The notes: generated by a model not told the origin, from the letters alone. A stretch of DNA of 64,000 bases from Oscillospiraceae bacterium (GCA_012729855.1 JAAYCI010000004.1:62001-126000); one strand, 5' to 3'. Counted from the first letter of the stretch, positions 52,342-61,709 are shown. Translations and numbers: made by a program.

Positions 52342-53808
52342 TCAGGCGTGGGGCTCTGTGTGTATCGCCAGCAGCCTGTGGGTGTCATCGTCCGGCTCAA
52401 GGCCGGCGCAAAAGCCCGCGCCCCATACCCACAGCACACGGCTGCCCTGTGCCAGCAGCGGCAACTGGTCACGCAACGCAGGCGCCACACCGGCCTCCTG
52501 CATCCACTTTTTCACCGGCTTGGTTATGCCCCGGCCGGGCAGCGCAAAACGGTCTGCCGGCCGGCGGGTACGAAACACACCATATTCTGATATTTTATCA
52601 TAGTCGGCCACAAAGGTTAAGCCCTTTTTTGCAGTTTTTTTTGAATATGACGCCGTCTTGTGGCTCTCCAGTACCAATATCGACAAAAAATACCCCCCGG
52701 GGAGGCGATGCTCCCCCAGCGAAAAGGGCACTTCATAGGCGGGCAGCGGCTGAGGCAGGCTTTCGTCGACCAACAGCAGGCGGCCTTTTTTCAGGCGGGC
52801 CACGGCGCCGCCGGGCAATTGCACCGCCCCCAGCTCCCCGCGCAATACCTGCTCCAGCCGGGCCAGCGCCGCGCGGTCGGCCGCGCGGCCGGCCAGCAGC
52901 GCAAGCGCTTTCAGGCGTATAGGCTGCGGCGCGGCCAGCAGCAGGGCGGCGTCAAAGCTGTTTATCGTGTTTTTATGCCAATCATCTGCTGCCAAAGGCG
53001 CCAGAAAACCGGCGTCCGCGTACCCCAGGGCACTTCTTTCCTGCCAGTTCCACTCGGCATCCGGCGGGTGGCTCCCCTCCACAGCCGCCTGGCACAAAAG
53101 CTGCCCGGCCAGCGTGGCCAGCCAATCATCCAGCACCCGCATGTCGGCGGCGGTGCGGGCCATGGCCTGCTGCGCGCCGGGGTGGGCCTGCTCCAGCAGA
53201 GGCAGCACCTGATTGCGCAGGCGGTTGCGGCTGTAGTGGTCGTCGTGGTTGGTGGCGTCGGTTACATAAGCCAGGCTGTGGGCGGCGCAATAGGCCTCCA
53301 CCTCGGCGCGGGTAACACCCAGCAGCGGGCGCACCAGATAATCGCGTTTGGGCGGGATGCCCGCCAGCCCGCGCGGCCCCGCGCCGCGTATCAGGTTGAA
53401 CAGCACGGTTTCGGCGTTGTCGCCAAGCGTATGCGCCGTGGCCACCACGGCATTGTGTTGGCGGGCCAGGCTCTCCAAAAAAGCATAGCGCAGTTGGCGC
53501 GCCCAGGCCTCGGTGCCCAGGCGGCCAGGCTTTGGTTTGTCGCTCATATGTCCATATTCAATGTAAAGCCCAATGCCTTCACTTTTGCACAGCTCTTGCA
53601 CAAAATTTGCGTCCTGTTGTGATTCTTCTCCGCGCAGCCCATGCTCAAAGTGCGCAGCAGCCACAGTAATGCCCAGCGCCTGCCGCAGGCCAAGCAGGCA
53701 ATGAAAAAGCGCTACCGAATCAGCCCCGCCACTGAGCGCCACAATAACATAGGCGCCGGGGGCGAACAACCGGTGGTACCGGATGGCTTTGAGCACTTTT
53801 TCTTCCAT
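52342..53808 (-). CDS. tilS: tRNA(Ile)-lysidine synthase
   Basis: 488 residues from ATG 53808. A longer open frame upstream is a shadow of the GNAT gene. The PP-loop SGGADS is in VIVALSGGADSVALF, followed by AAHFEHGLRGEESQQDANFV, GHTLGDNAET-like TAHTLGDNAETVLFNLIRGAG and SRNRLRNQVLPLLE. The C-terminal TilS domain has RRPADRFALPGRGITKPVKKWMQEAGV. It changes C34 of the minor tRNA-Ile to lysidine so that it reads AUA. GGTGAGG lies only 2 bp before the ATG, a short spacing. Confidence 0.94.
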   Translation of the reverse strand: MEEKVLKAIRYHRLFAPGAYVIVALSGGADSVALFHCLLGLRQALGITVAAAHFEHGLRGEESQQDANFVQELCKSEGIGLYIEYGHMSDKPKPGRLGTEAWARQLRYAFLESLARQHNAVVATAHTLGDNAETVLFNLIRGAGPRGLAGIPPKRDYLVRPLLGVTRAEVEAYCAAHSLAYVTDATNHDDHYSRNRLRNQVLPLLEQAHPGAQQAMARTAADMRVLDDWLATLAGQLLCQAAVEGSHPPDAEWNWQERSALGYADAGFLAPLAADDWHKNTINSFDAALLLAAPQPIRLKALALLAGRAADRAALARLEQVLRGELGAVQLPGGAVARLKKGRLLLVDESLPQPLPAYEVPFSLGEHRLPGGYFLSILVLESHKTASYSKKTAKKGLTFVADYDKISEYGVFRTRRPADRFALPGRGITKPVKKWMQEAGVAPALRDQLPLLAQGSRVLWVWGAGFCAGLEPDDDTHRLLAIHTEPHA

Positions 53809-53812
53809 AGCC

Positions 53813-54661
53813 TCACCAAAAAACATCGGCCGGTGCGTCCAGCGCAAAGCGCAGGTAGACGTGCCGGGTGGAAAAATCCTGTTCCAGCTCCTTGATAAGC
53901 GCCGCCGGGCGCATGTGCCCCTGTTCCAGGTAGGGGCCGTCGGTTTCGGCCAGGGTAAGGTGGGCGGCGGTGGCGCCGGTTTGGTCGGCCAGGGCGGCCA
54001 GCAGGGTGTCGGCCGCGTCATCGTCTTTGGCAAACAGTTCGGCCACCAGCAGGGTGTCCTCCCGCTGGGTGAAAATGGCGTAGCCGCCCAGCGTCTGGAT
54101 AGAGCGGAAGCCCCCCGCGTACAGGTCGTCCAGCACCAGCTCCAGCCGGTCGGCCGAGAACATCACTGTGGCCGCAGTGGTATATTTTTCGCGCAGGCGG
54201 GTAAAATCCGCCGCCGACAGCCGCGAGAAGTTAACAAGCCCCCGCGTTTTGGGCGCCAGCGGCTTCTCCAGGTGCCGCAGCACGATATCCTGGGTGTAGC
54301 CGCGGTTCAGGTAGTAGCCAAACAGGCTGAGGCTGGCGGGAATCAGGGTGGAAAAGGCCGCGTCGTCGGCCATGGCGCGGCGCTCGGCGTAGGTCATCAG
54401 GCCGGTCATGATACCACCCGAACGGGCGCTGGGGCTGGTGGCCAAGGCGTACATATAAACCCCTTGATGAAAGCCGATGCGGCAAGGCACCGCCGACAGC
54501 ACCGCGTTTACCAGGCCGTCCTCCGCCTGCGAGAGGTAGACATTGCCCGGCCCGGCAAAATCGTCCAGGCAGCGGTTGATGAAAGCCGGGTCATCACCAA
54601 AGACCTCCTGCCACAGCGCCACCAGCGCGGGGCGGTCCTCCCCTGTTGCCAAACGGTACAT
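53813..54661 (-). CDS. GNAT-like acyltransferase with C-terminal extension
   Basis: 282 residues. An N-terminal GNAT domain (YRLATGEDRPALVALWQEVFGD; MYALATSPSARSGGIMTGLM as the acetyl-CoA loop, with R-x-x-G-I form) is followed by a second alpha/beta part of about 130 residues resembling the SCP2-like or Eis-type tail. The substrate is unknown. It is in the thyX-tmk-DUF2156-GNAT-tilS operon, 22 bp downstream of the DUF2156 gene and 5 bp before tilS. Confidence 0.8.
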   Translation of the reverse strand: MYRLATGEDRPALVALWQEVFGDDPAFINRCLDDFAGPGNVYLSQAEDGLVNAVLSAVPCRIGFHQGVYMYALATSPSARSGGIMTGLMTYAERRAMADDAAFSTLIPASLSLFGYYLNRGYTQDIVLRHLEKPLAPKTRGLVNFSRLSAADFTRLREKYTTAATVMFSADRLELVLDDLYAGGFRSIQTLGGYAIFTQREDTLLVAELFAKDDDAADTLLAALADQTGATAAHLTLAETDGPYLEQGHMRPAALIKELEQDFSTRHVYLRFALDAPADVFW

Positions 54662-54683
54662 GGTTACATCCCCCTGCTTGTTG

Positions 54684-55577
54684 CTACTTTATCAGCTCCG
54701 CCGTGTACTTTTCTTCCAGCATCGCCGGGTGGTACGAAAGCTTGGCGGCCCGCAGGCCTTCCTCGTCCACGTCGTTTTCGCGGTTAATATAGGCGTACCC
54801 GCTGCAAAACCGGCGGGCCATCTCGCGGTTAATCATCGCATAGGCGCCGGTATAGTCATACAGCGCTTTCTCCACATGGGTAACAAACATGTCTTTGCCC
54901 AGCGGGCTGCCAAAGGAGAACGCCACCACCTCGCCGCCGTTAACGGTGAGGTAGCCCCCTCTCAGGTGCAGCTCGTCGTAGTGGCTGCAGGCCAGCTCGA
55001 TGGCGCGGTGTTCCTCGGCAATGCCGGCGTCGTCGCGGTTGTCGTACAGCGCGCACCAGCGGTTGTTGAAAGCGCTCACCGCCTCCATGGCGTCGGGGGT
55101 TATCTCATGGAAGGCCCAGTCGGGGTGCTCCCGCTCAAAGCGCGAGCAGTGGTTGCGCTTCTTTTGGAAGCGCTTGCCGGGCAGGTTGGCCAAATCGCTT
55201 GAGTTATAGATATAATCGGCATCCCCGCGCGGCTTTTCTATGTGGAAGCGGCCGGGGTACTGGGCTTCCAGCGCCTGCACGCCCGCCTCTGTAAGCGAAA
55301 AAAGGATGGGGGTGCGCCCGTCGTCCTCGGCGTCCTGCAAAATGGCGTCGATGGCGCGGTTCACGTCGCCGGTACCGGCGGGGTACAGATAATGCAGGCG
55401 GTGGTGCCCCTCACTGCGGGCAATGACAAAATCCTCAAACCGGGCAATTTTGGTGTGGTAAACAGCGCTCCACATATAGATATTGACGAACGCGAACTCG
55501 CAGCTGCGGTAACCGCCGGCCTCCAGCAGCGGCCGCGCCCATCGGGCATCTTCGGCCTGTACTTCGTTAAAATTCAT
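54684..55577 (-). CDS. DUF2156 / phosphatidylglycerol lysyltransferase-domain protein
   Basis: 297 residues, with GGAGG 4 bp before ATG, overlapping tmk by 4 bp. It is the soluble C-terminal half of the MprF fold: two GNAT-like domains with the signature YIYNSSDLANLPGKRFQKKRNHCSRF, LRGGYLTVNGGEVVAFSFGSPLGKD and YINRENDVDEEGLRAAKLSYHPAMLEEKY. No membrane helix is present. Related soluble clostridial proteins probably aminoacylate or acylate small molecules or lipids. The exact substrate is unknown. Confidence 0.88.
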   Translation of the reverse strand: MNFNEVQAEDARWARPLLEAGGYRSCEFAFVNIYMWSAVYHTKIARFEDFVIARSEGHHRLHYLYPAGTGDVNRAIDAILQDAEDDGRTPILFSLTEAGVQALEAQYPGRFHIEKPRGDADYIYNSSDLANLPGKRFQKKRNHCSRFEREHPDWAFHEITPDAMEAVSAFNNRWCALYDNRDDAGIAEEHRAIELACSHYDELHLRGGYLTVNGGEVVAFSFGSPLGKDMFVTHVEKALYDYTGAYAMINREMARRFCSGYAYINRENDVDEEGLRAAKLSYHPAMLEEKYTAELIK

Positions 55578-56254
55578 GGCGCCTCCGTGTGAAATAGGTC
55601 AGATTTTATGATAATGCGCTCAATTTCATTGGCAATGGCCTCGCGGCTGCGCATGGCGCCGTTTTGGCTGCCGGCCACCCGGTGCCAGCCCAGGCGTTCG
55701 GCGCACCACAGGGCGGCTTTACGGCTGCGCAGCAGGTAGCCCAAATCCTGCTCGTGTATGTCTTTTTTACCCGCTTCCAGGTAGCGCTCGGCCAGCAGCT
55801 TTTGGCTCAGCTGGGGCTCCACATCCAGCAAAATGACACCATCGGGCACCGGGATACCCAGCTTGTGGTACTCAAAGTCCTCCAACCAGACCACATAGCT
55901 TTCCCATTCATCTTCGGGCAGCTTGGAGCATTGGTGGATGGCGTTGGAGGTGGTGTAGCGGTCGGCCAGCACCACGCCGCCGCCCGCGTAGAAGCTGCCC
56001 CACGCCTGTTTGAAGCCTGCGTAGCGGTCTACCGCATAAAAGGCGGAGGCCGCGTAGGCGTTCACGTCGTCTGGCCGGGGCCCGAATTCGCCCTTCAGGT
56101 ACATGCGCACCAGCGCGCTGGAATCACTTTTGTAGTTGGGGTAAGACACCACCCGCACCTTGCGCCCCTGCCCGGCCAGCGTTTCAGCCAACAGGGCGGT
56201 TTGGGTGGCTTTGCCGGCGCCGTCCAGCCCTTCTATTACCAGCAGCTTACCCAT
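55574..56254 (-). CDS. tmk: Thymidylate kinase-family enzyme (dTMP kinase)
   Basis: 226 residues from ATG 56254 with GAGG 6 bp upstream; it overlaps the thyX stop by 8 bp. The P-loop is GLDGAGKATQ at 9-18, where the usual Ser/Thr after the P-loop Lys is Ala16, although Thr17 follows. The DRY-type motif is VVLADRYTTSNAIHQ, with VILLDVEPQLS and KKDIHEQD in the lid. Placed directly after thyX, the gene completes dUMP to dTDP. Confidence 0.92.
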   Translation of the reverse strand: MGKLLVIEGLDGAGKATQTALLAETLAGQGRKVRVVSYPNYKSDSSALVRMYLKGEFGPRPDDVNAYAASAFYAVDRYAGFKQAWGSFYAGGGVVLADRYTTSNAIHQCSKLPEDEWESYVVWLEDFEYHKLGIPVPDGVILLDVEPQLSQKLLAERYLEAGKKDIHEQDLGYLLRSRKAALWCAERLGWHRVAGSQNGAMRSREAIANEIERIIIKSDLFHTEAP

Positions 56255-57026
56255 GTTTGGCCTCACTTAGCAGGGTTTGGTAGTGCTCGCGCACCTCGGC
56301 GGCCCGGCCGCAGGTCATTTTGCCCTCGCTGCAGGCGCCGTGAGCGCAGGCGGGGCCGGCGGCAGCAAACAGCGCCGGCGCCACACCCGCCACCAGCCGC
56401 AGCATTTCGTCGGCCAGGGCGTGTATCTCCCACTGGGCGCGGGTGCAACAGCGCAGCTGGAAGAAGTTGTTCAGGCTGCGGGCGTTCATCGTCACCACCA
56501 TCTTGGTGGTGCAGGCGTTGGGCAGCAGGAAGCGGGCGTCCTCAATGGCCTGCTTTTGGGCTTTCTGGCGGGCCTGCTTCTCATCCAGGCCTTCAGCCAG
56601 CAGGCGGGCTGTATGCTTCTCGGCCAATGTGGCGGTCAGCTGGCGGTATAGCTCGGCCTCATGCGCCATGGCATCGTCGTAAAGGGCCTGCGCCTCGGGA
56701 ATGGCGGCAATCTCCGGCGGGGTGACATAATCGAAGTTATCCAGCTGCACATAGCGCTGGCTCTGCACGCTGAAAGACGCGATGCGGTGCCGGGTGATCT
56801 GCGCCAGCAGCGACCGGCTGACCCCCTCTATGGCAAAGGTGAAACTGGCATGCTCGGTGGGGCTGGCGTGGCCCAGGCCGGCCAGCATCTCCACAAAGTC
56901 ACGGCTTTTTTCCTCGGTCAGGCCATCCAGCAGGTCGTCTATTTGGGCGCCCGAATAGCAGAGCTTGGCGGCGGCGGCCACCACCTTTTCCGGCTGGGGC
57001 GTGTGGGCAATCAGGCGTACTTTCAT
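56247..57026 (-). CDS. thyX: Flavin-dependent thymidylate synthase
   Basis: 259 residues from ATG 57026, with AGAGGGGAACCC upstream. The ThyX motif is R79-H80-R81 in ITRHRIASFSVQSQRY, with Ser replacing the frequent Asn at the sixth place, a common variant. SPTEHASFTFAIEGVSR and RSLNNFFQLRCC support the family. It makes dTMP from dUMP using FAD, NADPH and methylene-tetrahydrofolate. The product of the next gene phosphorylates dTMP. Cysteine-rich C-terminal tail (CAHGACSEGKMTCG). Confidence 0.95.
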   Translation of the reverse strand: MKVRLIAHTPQPEKVVAAAAKLCYSGAQIDDLLDGLTEEKSRDFVEMLAGLGHASPTEHASFTFAIEGVSRSLLAQITRHRIASFSVQSQRYVQLDNFDYVTPPEIAAIPEAQALYDDAMAHEAELYRQLTATLAEKHTARLLAEGLDEKQARQKAQKQAIEDARFLLPNACTTKMVVTMNARSLNNFFQLRCCTRAQWEIHALADEMLRLVAGVAPALFAAAGPACAHGACSEGKMTCGRAAEVREHYQTLLSEAKHG

Positions 57027-57091
57027 CGGGTTCCCCTCTTTAAGAAACACATCCCTGTGCATTATGATACACGTTACCACGGCGGGTTATG

Positions 57092-59566
57092 TCAGCATTT
57101 GGTGAGCGGCGCGTAGTTGGCCATGGTTTTTTTGGTGCCCACCTTGTCAAACGCGATCTCCACAATGCTGTCTCCGGCCACCGGCGTTACTTTTTTTACG
57201 GTGCCGCGGCCGAACACCTTATGCTCCACGGCGTCGCCCACCGCAAAGCTGACGCCGGCGTTCTGCGGCTTGGATGCCACCGGGGCCGACAGCGTAGAGG
57301 TAGAGGCCGGCGCGGTGCGCGGGGCGGACGGCCTGCGGCCACGGGCAGGCCCGGCGCCACGGTTGTAGTCGCGGTCAAGGTAGCCATTGCTTTGGCGGCC
57401 GCGGCTGGCGGTGGAATCGCTGCCGTCCCAGCCACCGCCGTAGCCGTAGCTGTCGGACGTGGCGGTGAAGGGCGACTCCTTGCGCTCCAGCAGCTCGTCG
57501 TCAATCTCCTCTAAAAAGCGGCTTTTGGGGTTGCGGCGGGTTTGGCCGTACAGCAGCCGGCTGTTTGCGCTCAGCAGCACCAGCTCTTTTTTGGCGCGGG
57601 TAATGCCCACGTAGCACAGGCGGCGCTCTTCTTCCACATCCTCCTGGTTCCAGCGGGAGGGCTCGCTGGGGAAGATGCCCTCCTCCATGCCAATGATGTA
57701 GACATAGGGGAACTCCAGCCCCTTGGCGGCGTGCAGGGTCATCAGCACCACCTTGTCGGCGGTTTCGTCGTAGTTGTCAATGTCGGCTATCAGCGCAATT
57801 TCCTCCAGGTAGCCCTCCAAGCTGGCCTCGTCGCCGTTCATGTCGGCGTAGCTCTTCACGTTACTCACCAGCTGGCCAATGTTCTCAAGCCGGGTGAGGC
57901 CCTCTTCCCCCGCCGCCTTCAGCATGGCGTTGTAGCCGGTAATCTCGGGCAGCTCGGCGGCAAAGTCCTCCAGCTGTAGTTCAAACTCCGCCTGCACCAG
58001 TTTTTGGTAGATATCATAGAAGCCCTTGAGCGACCCCGCCGCGCGCGAGAGCGCCGGGTAGTCGTCCACGTCGCGGATAACCTCCAGCATGGGCACGTCC
58101 AGCCCGGCGGCAATCTCGGCAATGGCGTCCAGCGTCACCGCGCCTATCTTGCGGCTGGGCTCGTTGATGATGCGGCGCAGGCGCAAATCGTCGCGCGGGT
58201 TGGCCACAATACTCATGTAGGCGTGCAGGTCGCGTATCTCCTTGCGGTCGTTAAAGCGCAGCCCGCCCACAATCTTGTAGGGGATGCCCGCCCGGGCGAA
58301 GTAGTTTTCTACCGGGCTGCTCTGCGCGTTCATGCGGTACAGCACGGCGTTGTCCCGCAGCGGCACCCCCTCTTTTAAATGGTTGCCAATGTACTCGGCA
58401 ATGTGGGCGGCCTCGTCCTGCTCGTTGGCGGCGCAGTAGTGCTCCACCCGCTGGCCCTCGGGGTTGTCCGTCCACAGGGTTTTGCCCTTGCGGCCGGCGT
58501 TCTTCTTGATCACGCTGTTGGCCGCGTTCAAAATGCTGGTGGTGGAGCGGTAGTTCTGCTCCAGCCTTATAACCTTGGCGCCGGAAAATATCTGCTCGAA
58601 GCTGAGGATATTCTCGATGGTGGCGCCCCGGAAGCGGTAGATGCTCTGGTCGTCGTCGCCCACCACGCACACGTTCTTGGCGTCGCCGCTCAGCAGGTTT
58701 ACCAACTGGAACTGCGCCACGCTGGTGTCCTGGTATTCGTCCACCAGAATATACTTGTATCGGCTTTGGTAGGTTTTGCGCGCCTCGGCATGCTCCCGCA
58801 GCAGGCGCACGGTGAAGTAGATCAAATCGTCAAAGTCAAAGGCGCCGGCGCTTTTGCAGCGCCTGGCGTACTCGGCATACACCTGCGCCACTATCTTGGC
58901 GCGGGCGTCGCCGGGGGTCTCGGCGGCTTCGGTGGGGCTTATCATGCGGTCCTTCAGCCGGCCAATGGCCGAGGCCGCCGCGCGAGGCGGCAGGAATTTT
59001 TCGTCGATGTTCAGGCTTTTGTAAACGTCCTTCATCACCCGCTGCTGGTCGTCCATATCGTAGATGGTGAAGTTCTGCGGGAAGCCCAGCTTGTCGGCCT
59101 CGCGGCGCAAAATGCGCACACAGGCCGAGTGGAAGGTGGAGGCGTTGACATCGCCGCCCACGGCCTCGCCCAGCAGGCTGGCCAGGCGGGCTTTCAGCTC
59201 GCCCGCGGCCTTGTTGGTAAAGGTGATGGCCAGGATGTTCCAGGGGCGCACCGGCTCCACGGCCAGCATTTGGGCCAGCCGGGCAGAAGGCTGCGCGCCG
59301 CTGTCCAGGCAGCTTTGCAGCTCGGCCAGGTCGGCCTCGGTGGGCGCGGGGTTTACCACGTTCGCGTGCCAGGCGTTGCCAAACCGGATGAGATTGGCCA
59401 CCCGGTTTACCAGCACGGTGGTTTTGCCGCTGCCGGCGCCCGCCAGAATAAGCAGCGGGCCCTTCACGGTTACCACCGCTTCACGCTGCATGGGGTTCAG
59501 GCCCTCATATTGGCTGTCTATATACTGCCGGCGCAGGCCGGTAAACTGCTGGGTAAGGGTTTGCAT
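57092..59566 (-). CDS. pcrA: ATP-dependent DNA helicase PcrA/UvrD
   Basis: 824 residues from ATG 59566, with GGAG 7 bp upstream. Superfamily 1A motifs are the Q motif GLNPMQREAV, Walker A AGAGSGKT (42-49), motif Ia ITFTNKAAGELK, motif II ILVDEYQDTS, motif III VVGDDDQSIYRFRGA, motif IV EQNYRST and motif V LMTLHAAKGLEFP. Motif I and Ia are about 45 residues further apart than usual because of an Ala/Pro-rich insert (about 70-110). A flexible Gly/Arg-rich linker (about 705-770) leads to a C-terminal Tudor-like domain (VGDAVEHKVFGRGTVKKV) that contacts RNA polymerase. It unwinds DNA in repair and clears conflicts. Confidence 0.96.
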   Translation of the reverse strand: MQTLTQQFTGLRRQYIDSQYEGLNPMQREAVVTVKGPLLILAGAGSGKTTVLVNRVANLIRFGNAWHANVVNPAPTEADLAELQSCLDSGAQPSARLAQMLAVEPVRPWNILAITFTNKAAGELKARLASLLGEAVGGDVNASTFHSACVRILRREADKLGFPQNFTIYDMDDQQRVMKDVYKSLNIDEKFLPPRAAASAIGRLKDRMISPTEAAETPGDARAKIVAQVYAEYARRCKSAGAFDFDDLIYFTVRLLREHAEARKTYQSRYKYILVDEYQDTSVAQFQLVNLLSGDAKNVCVVGDDDQSIYRFRGATIENILSFEQIFSGAKVIRLEQNYRSTTSILNAANSVIKKNAGRKGKTLWTDNPEGQRVEHYCAANEQDEAAHIAEYIGNHLKEGVPLRDNAVLYRMNAQSSPVENYFARAGIPYKIVGGLRFNDRKEIRDLHAYMSIVANPRDDLRLRRIINEPSRKIGAVTLDAIAEIAAGLDVPMLEVIRDVDDYPALSRAAGSLKGFYDIYQKLVQAEFELQLEDFAAELPEITGYNAMLKAAGEEGLTRLENIGQLVSNVKSYADMNGDEASLEGYLEEIALIADIDNYDETADKVVLMTLHAAKGLEFPYVYIIGMEEGIFPSEPSRWNQEDVEEERRLCYVGITRAKKELVLLSANSRLLYGQTRRNPKSRFLEEIDDELLERKESPFTATSDSYGYGGGWDGSDSTASRGRQSNGYLDRDYNRGAGPARGRRPSAPRTAPASTSTLSAPVASKPQNAGVSFAVGDAVEHKVFGRGTVKKVTPVAGDSIVEIAFDKVGTKKTMANYAPLTKC

Positions 59567-59669
59567 GCATTCACTCCAATACTTGATAGGCAGCGGCCCA
59601 AGCTGGCCAAAAAATAACTTCAAACAGTATACCACAAAGCCGGCGGGGGTGAAAGGGCCTGCCACAGGC

Positions 59670-59698
59670 AAAACCCCCGCAGCGTGCACGGGGGTTTT
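59670..59698 (-). terminator. Terminator of the decarboxylase beta-gamma unit
   Basis: AAAACCCCC and GGGGGTTTT form a 9-bp perfect stem with an 11-nt loop, giving a T run on the minus strand. Confidence 0.75.
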
Positions 59699-59741
59699 GG
59701 CATGGTTTCAAAATAAAAGCAGGTACGTACAAAGCAAGCGG

Positions 59742-60980
59742 CTACCTGAAAATATTGATTAAAATGCCCGCCGCCACAGCACTGCCGATAACACCGGCCA
59801 CATTGGGGCCCATGGCATGCATCAGCAGGAAGTTGTGGGGGTTCTCCTGCGCGCCCACCTTTTGGCTAACACGCGCAGCCATGGGCACCGCCGACACACC
59901 GGCCGAGCCGATGAGCGGGTTGATTTTGCCCTTGGTAAGCACGTACATCAGCTTGCCCAGCAGCACGCCGCCCGCCGTGCCAAAGGCAAAGGCCACCAGG
60001 CCCAGCACCAGTATCAATATGGTCTCCGTCCTCAGGAAGGTGTCGGCGTTGGTGGTGCAGCCCACACTGATGCCCAAAAAGATGGTGATGATGTTCATCA
60101 GCTCGTTGCCGGCCGTTTTGGTGATGCGCTCCACCACACCGGACTCGCGCATCAGGTTGCCCAGCATCAGCATGCCTATCAGCGGCGTGGCCGTGGGCAA
60201 AATCAGGCAAACGACAATGGTAACGATGATGGGGAACACGATCTTCTCGGTTTTGGAGACGGTGCGCAGCTGTGTCATCACCACACCGCGCTCTTTTTTG
60301 GTGGTAAGCAGCTTCATGATGGGCGGCTGGATGACCGGCACCAGCGCCATATAGCTGTAGGCCGATACCGCGATGGCCCCCAGCAGGCCGGGCGCCAATA
60401 TGGACGCCGTATAGATGGCCGTGGGGCCGTCGGCCCCGCCAATGATGCCGATGGCCGCGGCGTCCGCGCCGCTGAAGCCCAGCAGCCGCGCCACAATGAA
60501 AGCCACAAAGATGCCCACCTGCGCCGCCGCGCCCAGCAGCAGGCTGCGGGGGTTGGCAATCAGCGGGCCAAAGTCTGTCATGGTGCCAATGCCCAAAAAG
60601 ATAAGCGGCGGGTAGATGCCCAGCTTGACGCCCAGGTATAGCATGTCGGCCAGGCCCCCGTTGTGCAGTATCTCCCCAAACAGCGGGAAGCTTTCCTGCG
60701 TCAGGACCGCCGTGTTCACGCCCTCCGCGGCCAGCACCTCAAAATTGGCCGGGTCGTAAATAAAGTACTCCATGTGAATGATGCCGCCAAACGGCAGGTT
60801 GGCCAGCAGCATGCCAAACGCGATGGGCAGCAGCAGCAACGGCTCAAACTCCCGCGCGATGGCCAGGTACATCAGCAGCAGCGAAATGCCAATCATCAGC
60901 AGCTTTAAAGGGTTTTCCACCAGGCCAACGAAGCCGGAGTTTTCCCAGATGCTTACAACGGTATCCAAAAATTCAGCCAT
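59742..60980 (-). CDS. Na+-translocating decarboxylase beta subunit
   Basis: 412 residues with about ten membrane helices. The Na+/H+-site motif is [16 protein letters not shown], with the conserved Asp, and the second conserved region is [13 protein letters not shown]. The family (OadB/GcdB/MmdB) couples decarboxylation of oxaloacetate, glutaconyl-CoA or methylmalonyl-CoA to Na+ export. The gamma subunit gene lies 12 bp upstream. No alpha (carboxyltransferase) or biotin-carrier gene is nearby, so the substrate is open and the partner must be elsewhere. Confidence 0.93.
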   Translation of the reverse strand: MAEFLDTVVSIWENSGFVGLVENPLKLLMIGISLLLMYLAIAREFEPLLLLPIAFGMLLANLPFGGIIHMEYFIYDPANFEVLAAEGVNTAVLTQESFPLFGEILHNGGLADMLYLGVKLGIYPPLIFLGIGTMTDFGPLIANPRSLLLGAAAQVGIFVAFIVARLLGFSGADAAAIGIIGGADGPTAIYTASILAPGLLGAIAVSAYSYMALVPVIQPPIMKLLTTKKERGVVMTQLRTVSKTEKIVFPIIVTIVVCLILPTATPLIGMLMLGNLMRESGVVERITKTAGNELMNIITIFLGISVGCTTNADTFLRTETILILVLGLVAFAFGTAGGVLLGKLMYVLTKGKINPLIGSAGVSAVPMAARVSQKVGAQENPHNFLLMHAMGPNVAGVIGSAVAAGILINIFR

Positions 60981-60992
60981 GTGATTCCCCCC

Positions 60993-61463
60993 TTAAAACG
61001 GCTCGGTGCTGGAGATCACACCGGCAAGGCCCCATTGGCCGCGGCCTTTTTTGGCGGCAGATACCGCCCTGAGCGTATAGGCGCCGCCACTGGCCGCCGT
61101 TACGGCCGCGGCGATAACGGCCACCACTTCGGGGGGGATGCCCGGCTCCACCTGTGGCGGTAGGGGTTGCTGGGCGGGTGGTGGGGCCGCTGGCGGCTGC
61201 ACCGCCACCTGGGCCAGCCCGGCCTTTTTGGCGGCCTTGATGGCCGCTTTCTCGGCTTTTTTGGCCTCGCGCTGGGGGCGGCGGCGGTCTATGGCGCCAA
61301 ACACCTTGCCCTCTATCACCAAAATTACCGTAAGCAAAACCAATATGGCAAATACCAGGGCAACCCCCGTAATAACCACCACCGCGGTTCCAGGCTCTTG
61401 CTTGCCCCCGGCCGCGGCGGCCGCGCCATACAGCGGCAACAGCCGCAGAACCAACAGCCCCAT
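60993..61463 (-). CDS. Decarboxylase gamma subunit (OadG-like)
   Basis: 156 residues from ATG 61463, with AGGGAGGAAT upstream. One membrane helix (about 26-50) is followed by a basic helix (RRRPQREAKKAEKAAIKAAKKAG), a Pro/Gln-rich linker (about 85-110) and the typical C-terminal OadG segment (VVAVIAAAVTAASGG, then a basic stretch and a final TEPF). OadG stabilises the decarboxylase complex and may help contact the alpha subunit. The longer upstream frame has no ribosome site. Confidence 0.85.
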   Translation of the reverse strand: MGLLVLRLLPLYGAAAAAGGKQEPGTAVVVITGVALVFAILVLLTVILVIEGKVFGAIDRRRPQREAKKAEKAAIKAAKKAGLAQVAVQPPAAPPPAQQPLPPQVEPGIPPEVVAVIAAAVTAASGGAYTLRAVSAAKKGRGQWGLAGVISSTEPF

Positions 61464-61482
61464 ACGATTCCTCCCTCTTGAC

Positions 61483-61507
61483 AACGCCCTGCGCAAACGC
61501 CCTGCGC
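61483..61507. repeat. Tandem 12-bp direct repeats upstream of the decarboxylase unit
   Basis: AACGCCCTGCGC occurs at 61483-61494 and again at 61496-61507, a 13-bp period. ATGCGTAT is repeated just beyond (61508-61526 region). This may be a regulatory binding site in the 5' region of the decarboxylase genes. Confidence 0.4.
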
Positions 61508-61709
61508 ATGCGTATCACATGCGTATTTTGAAACGCCGGGGAATAAAACTGCCGCACCCCACCGTAAAGCGTATCACAGCCAAAAATCATTCCCATTATA
61601 TCGGAACAGCGGCCAGGTTTCAACAGCGAAAACGCGGAGGCGGAAAATTCTCTGCCGCAGGGGTCTCTGCTTACCAGTCGGCAGCATCCAATTATTTACA
61701 CAAAAGTTC
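61508..61709. other. Divergent intergenic region
   Basis: This lies between the leftward decarboxylase unit and the rightward polyphosphate kinase gene. Apart from the repeats at its left edge and the promoter candidate at its right edge, I see no gene or structure. Confidence 0.4.
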
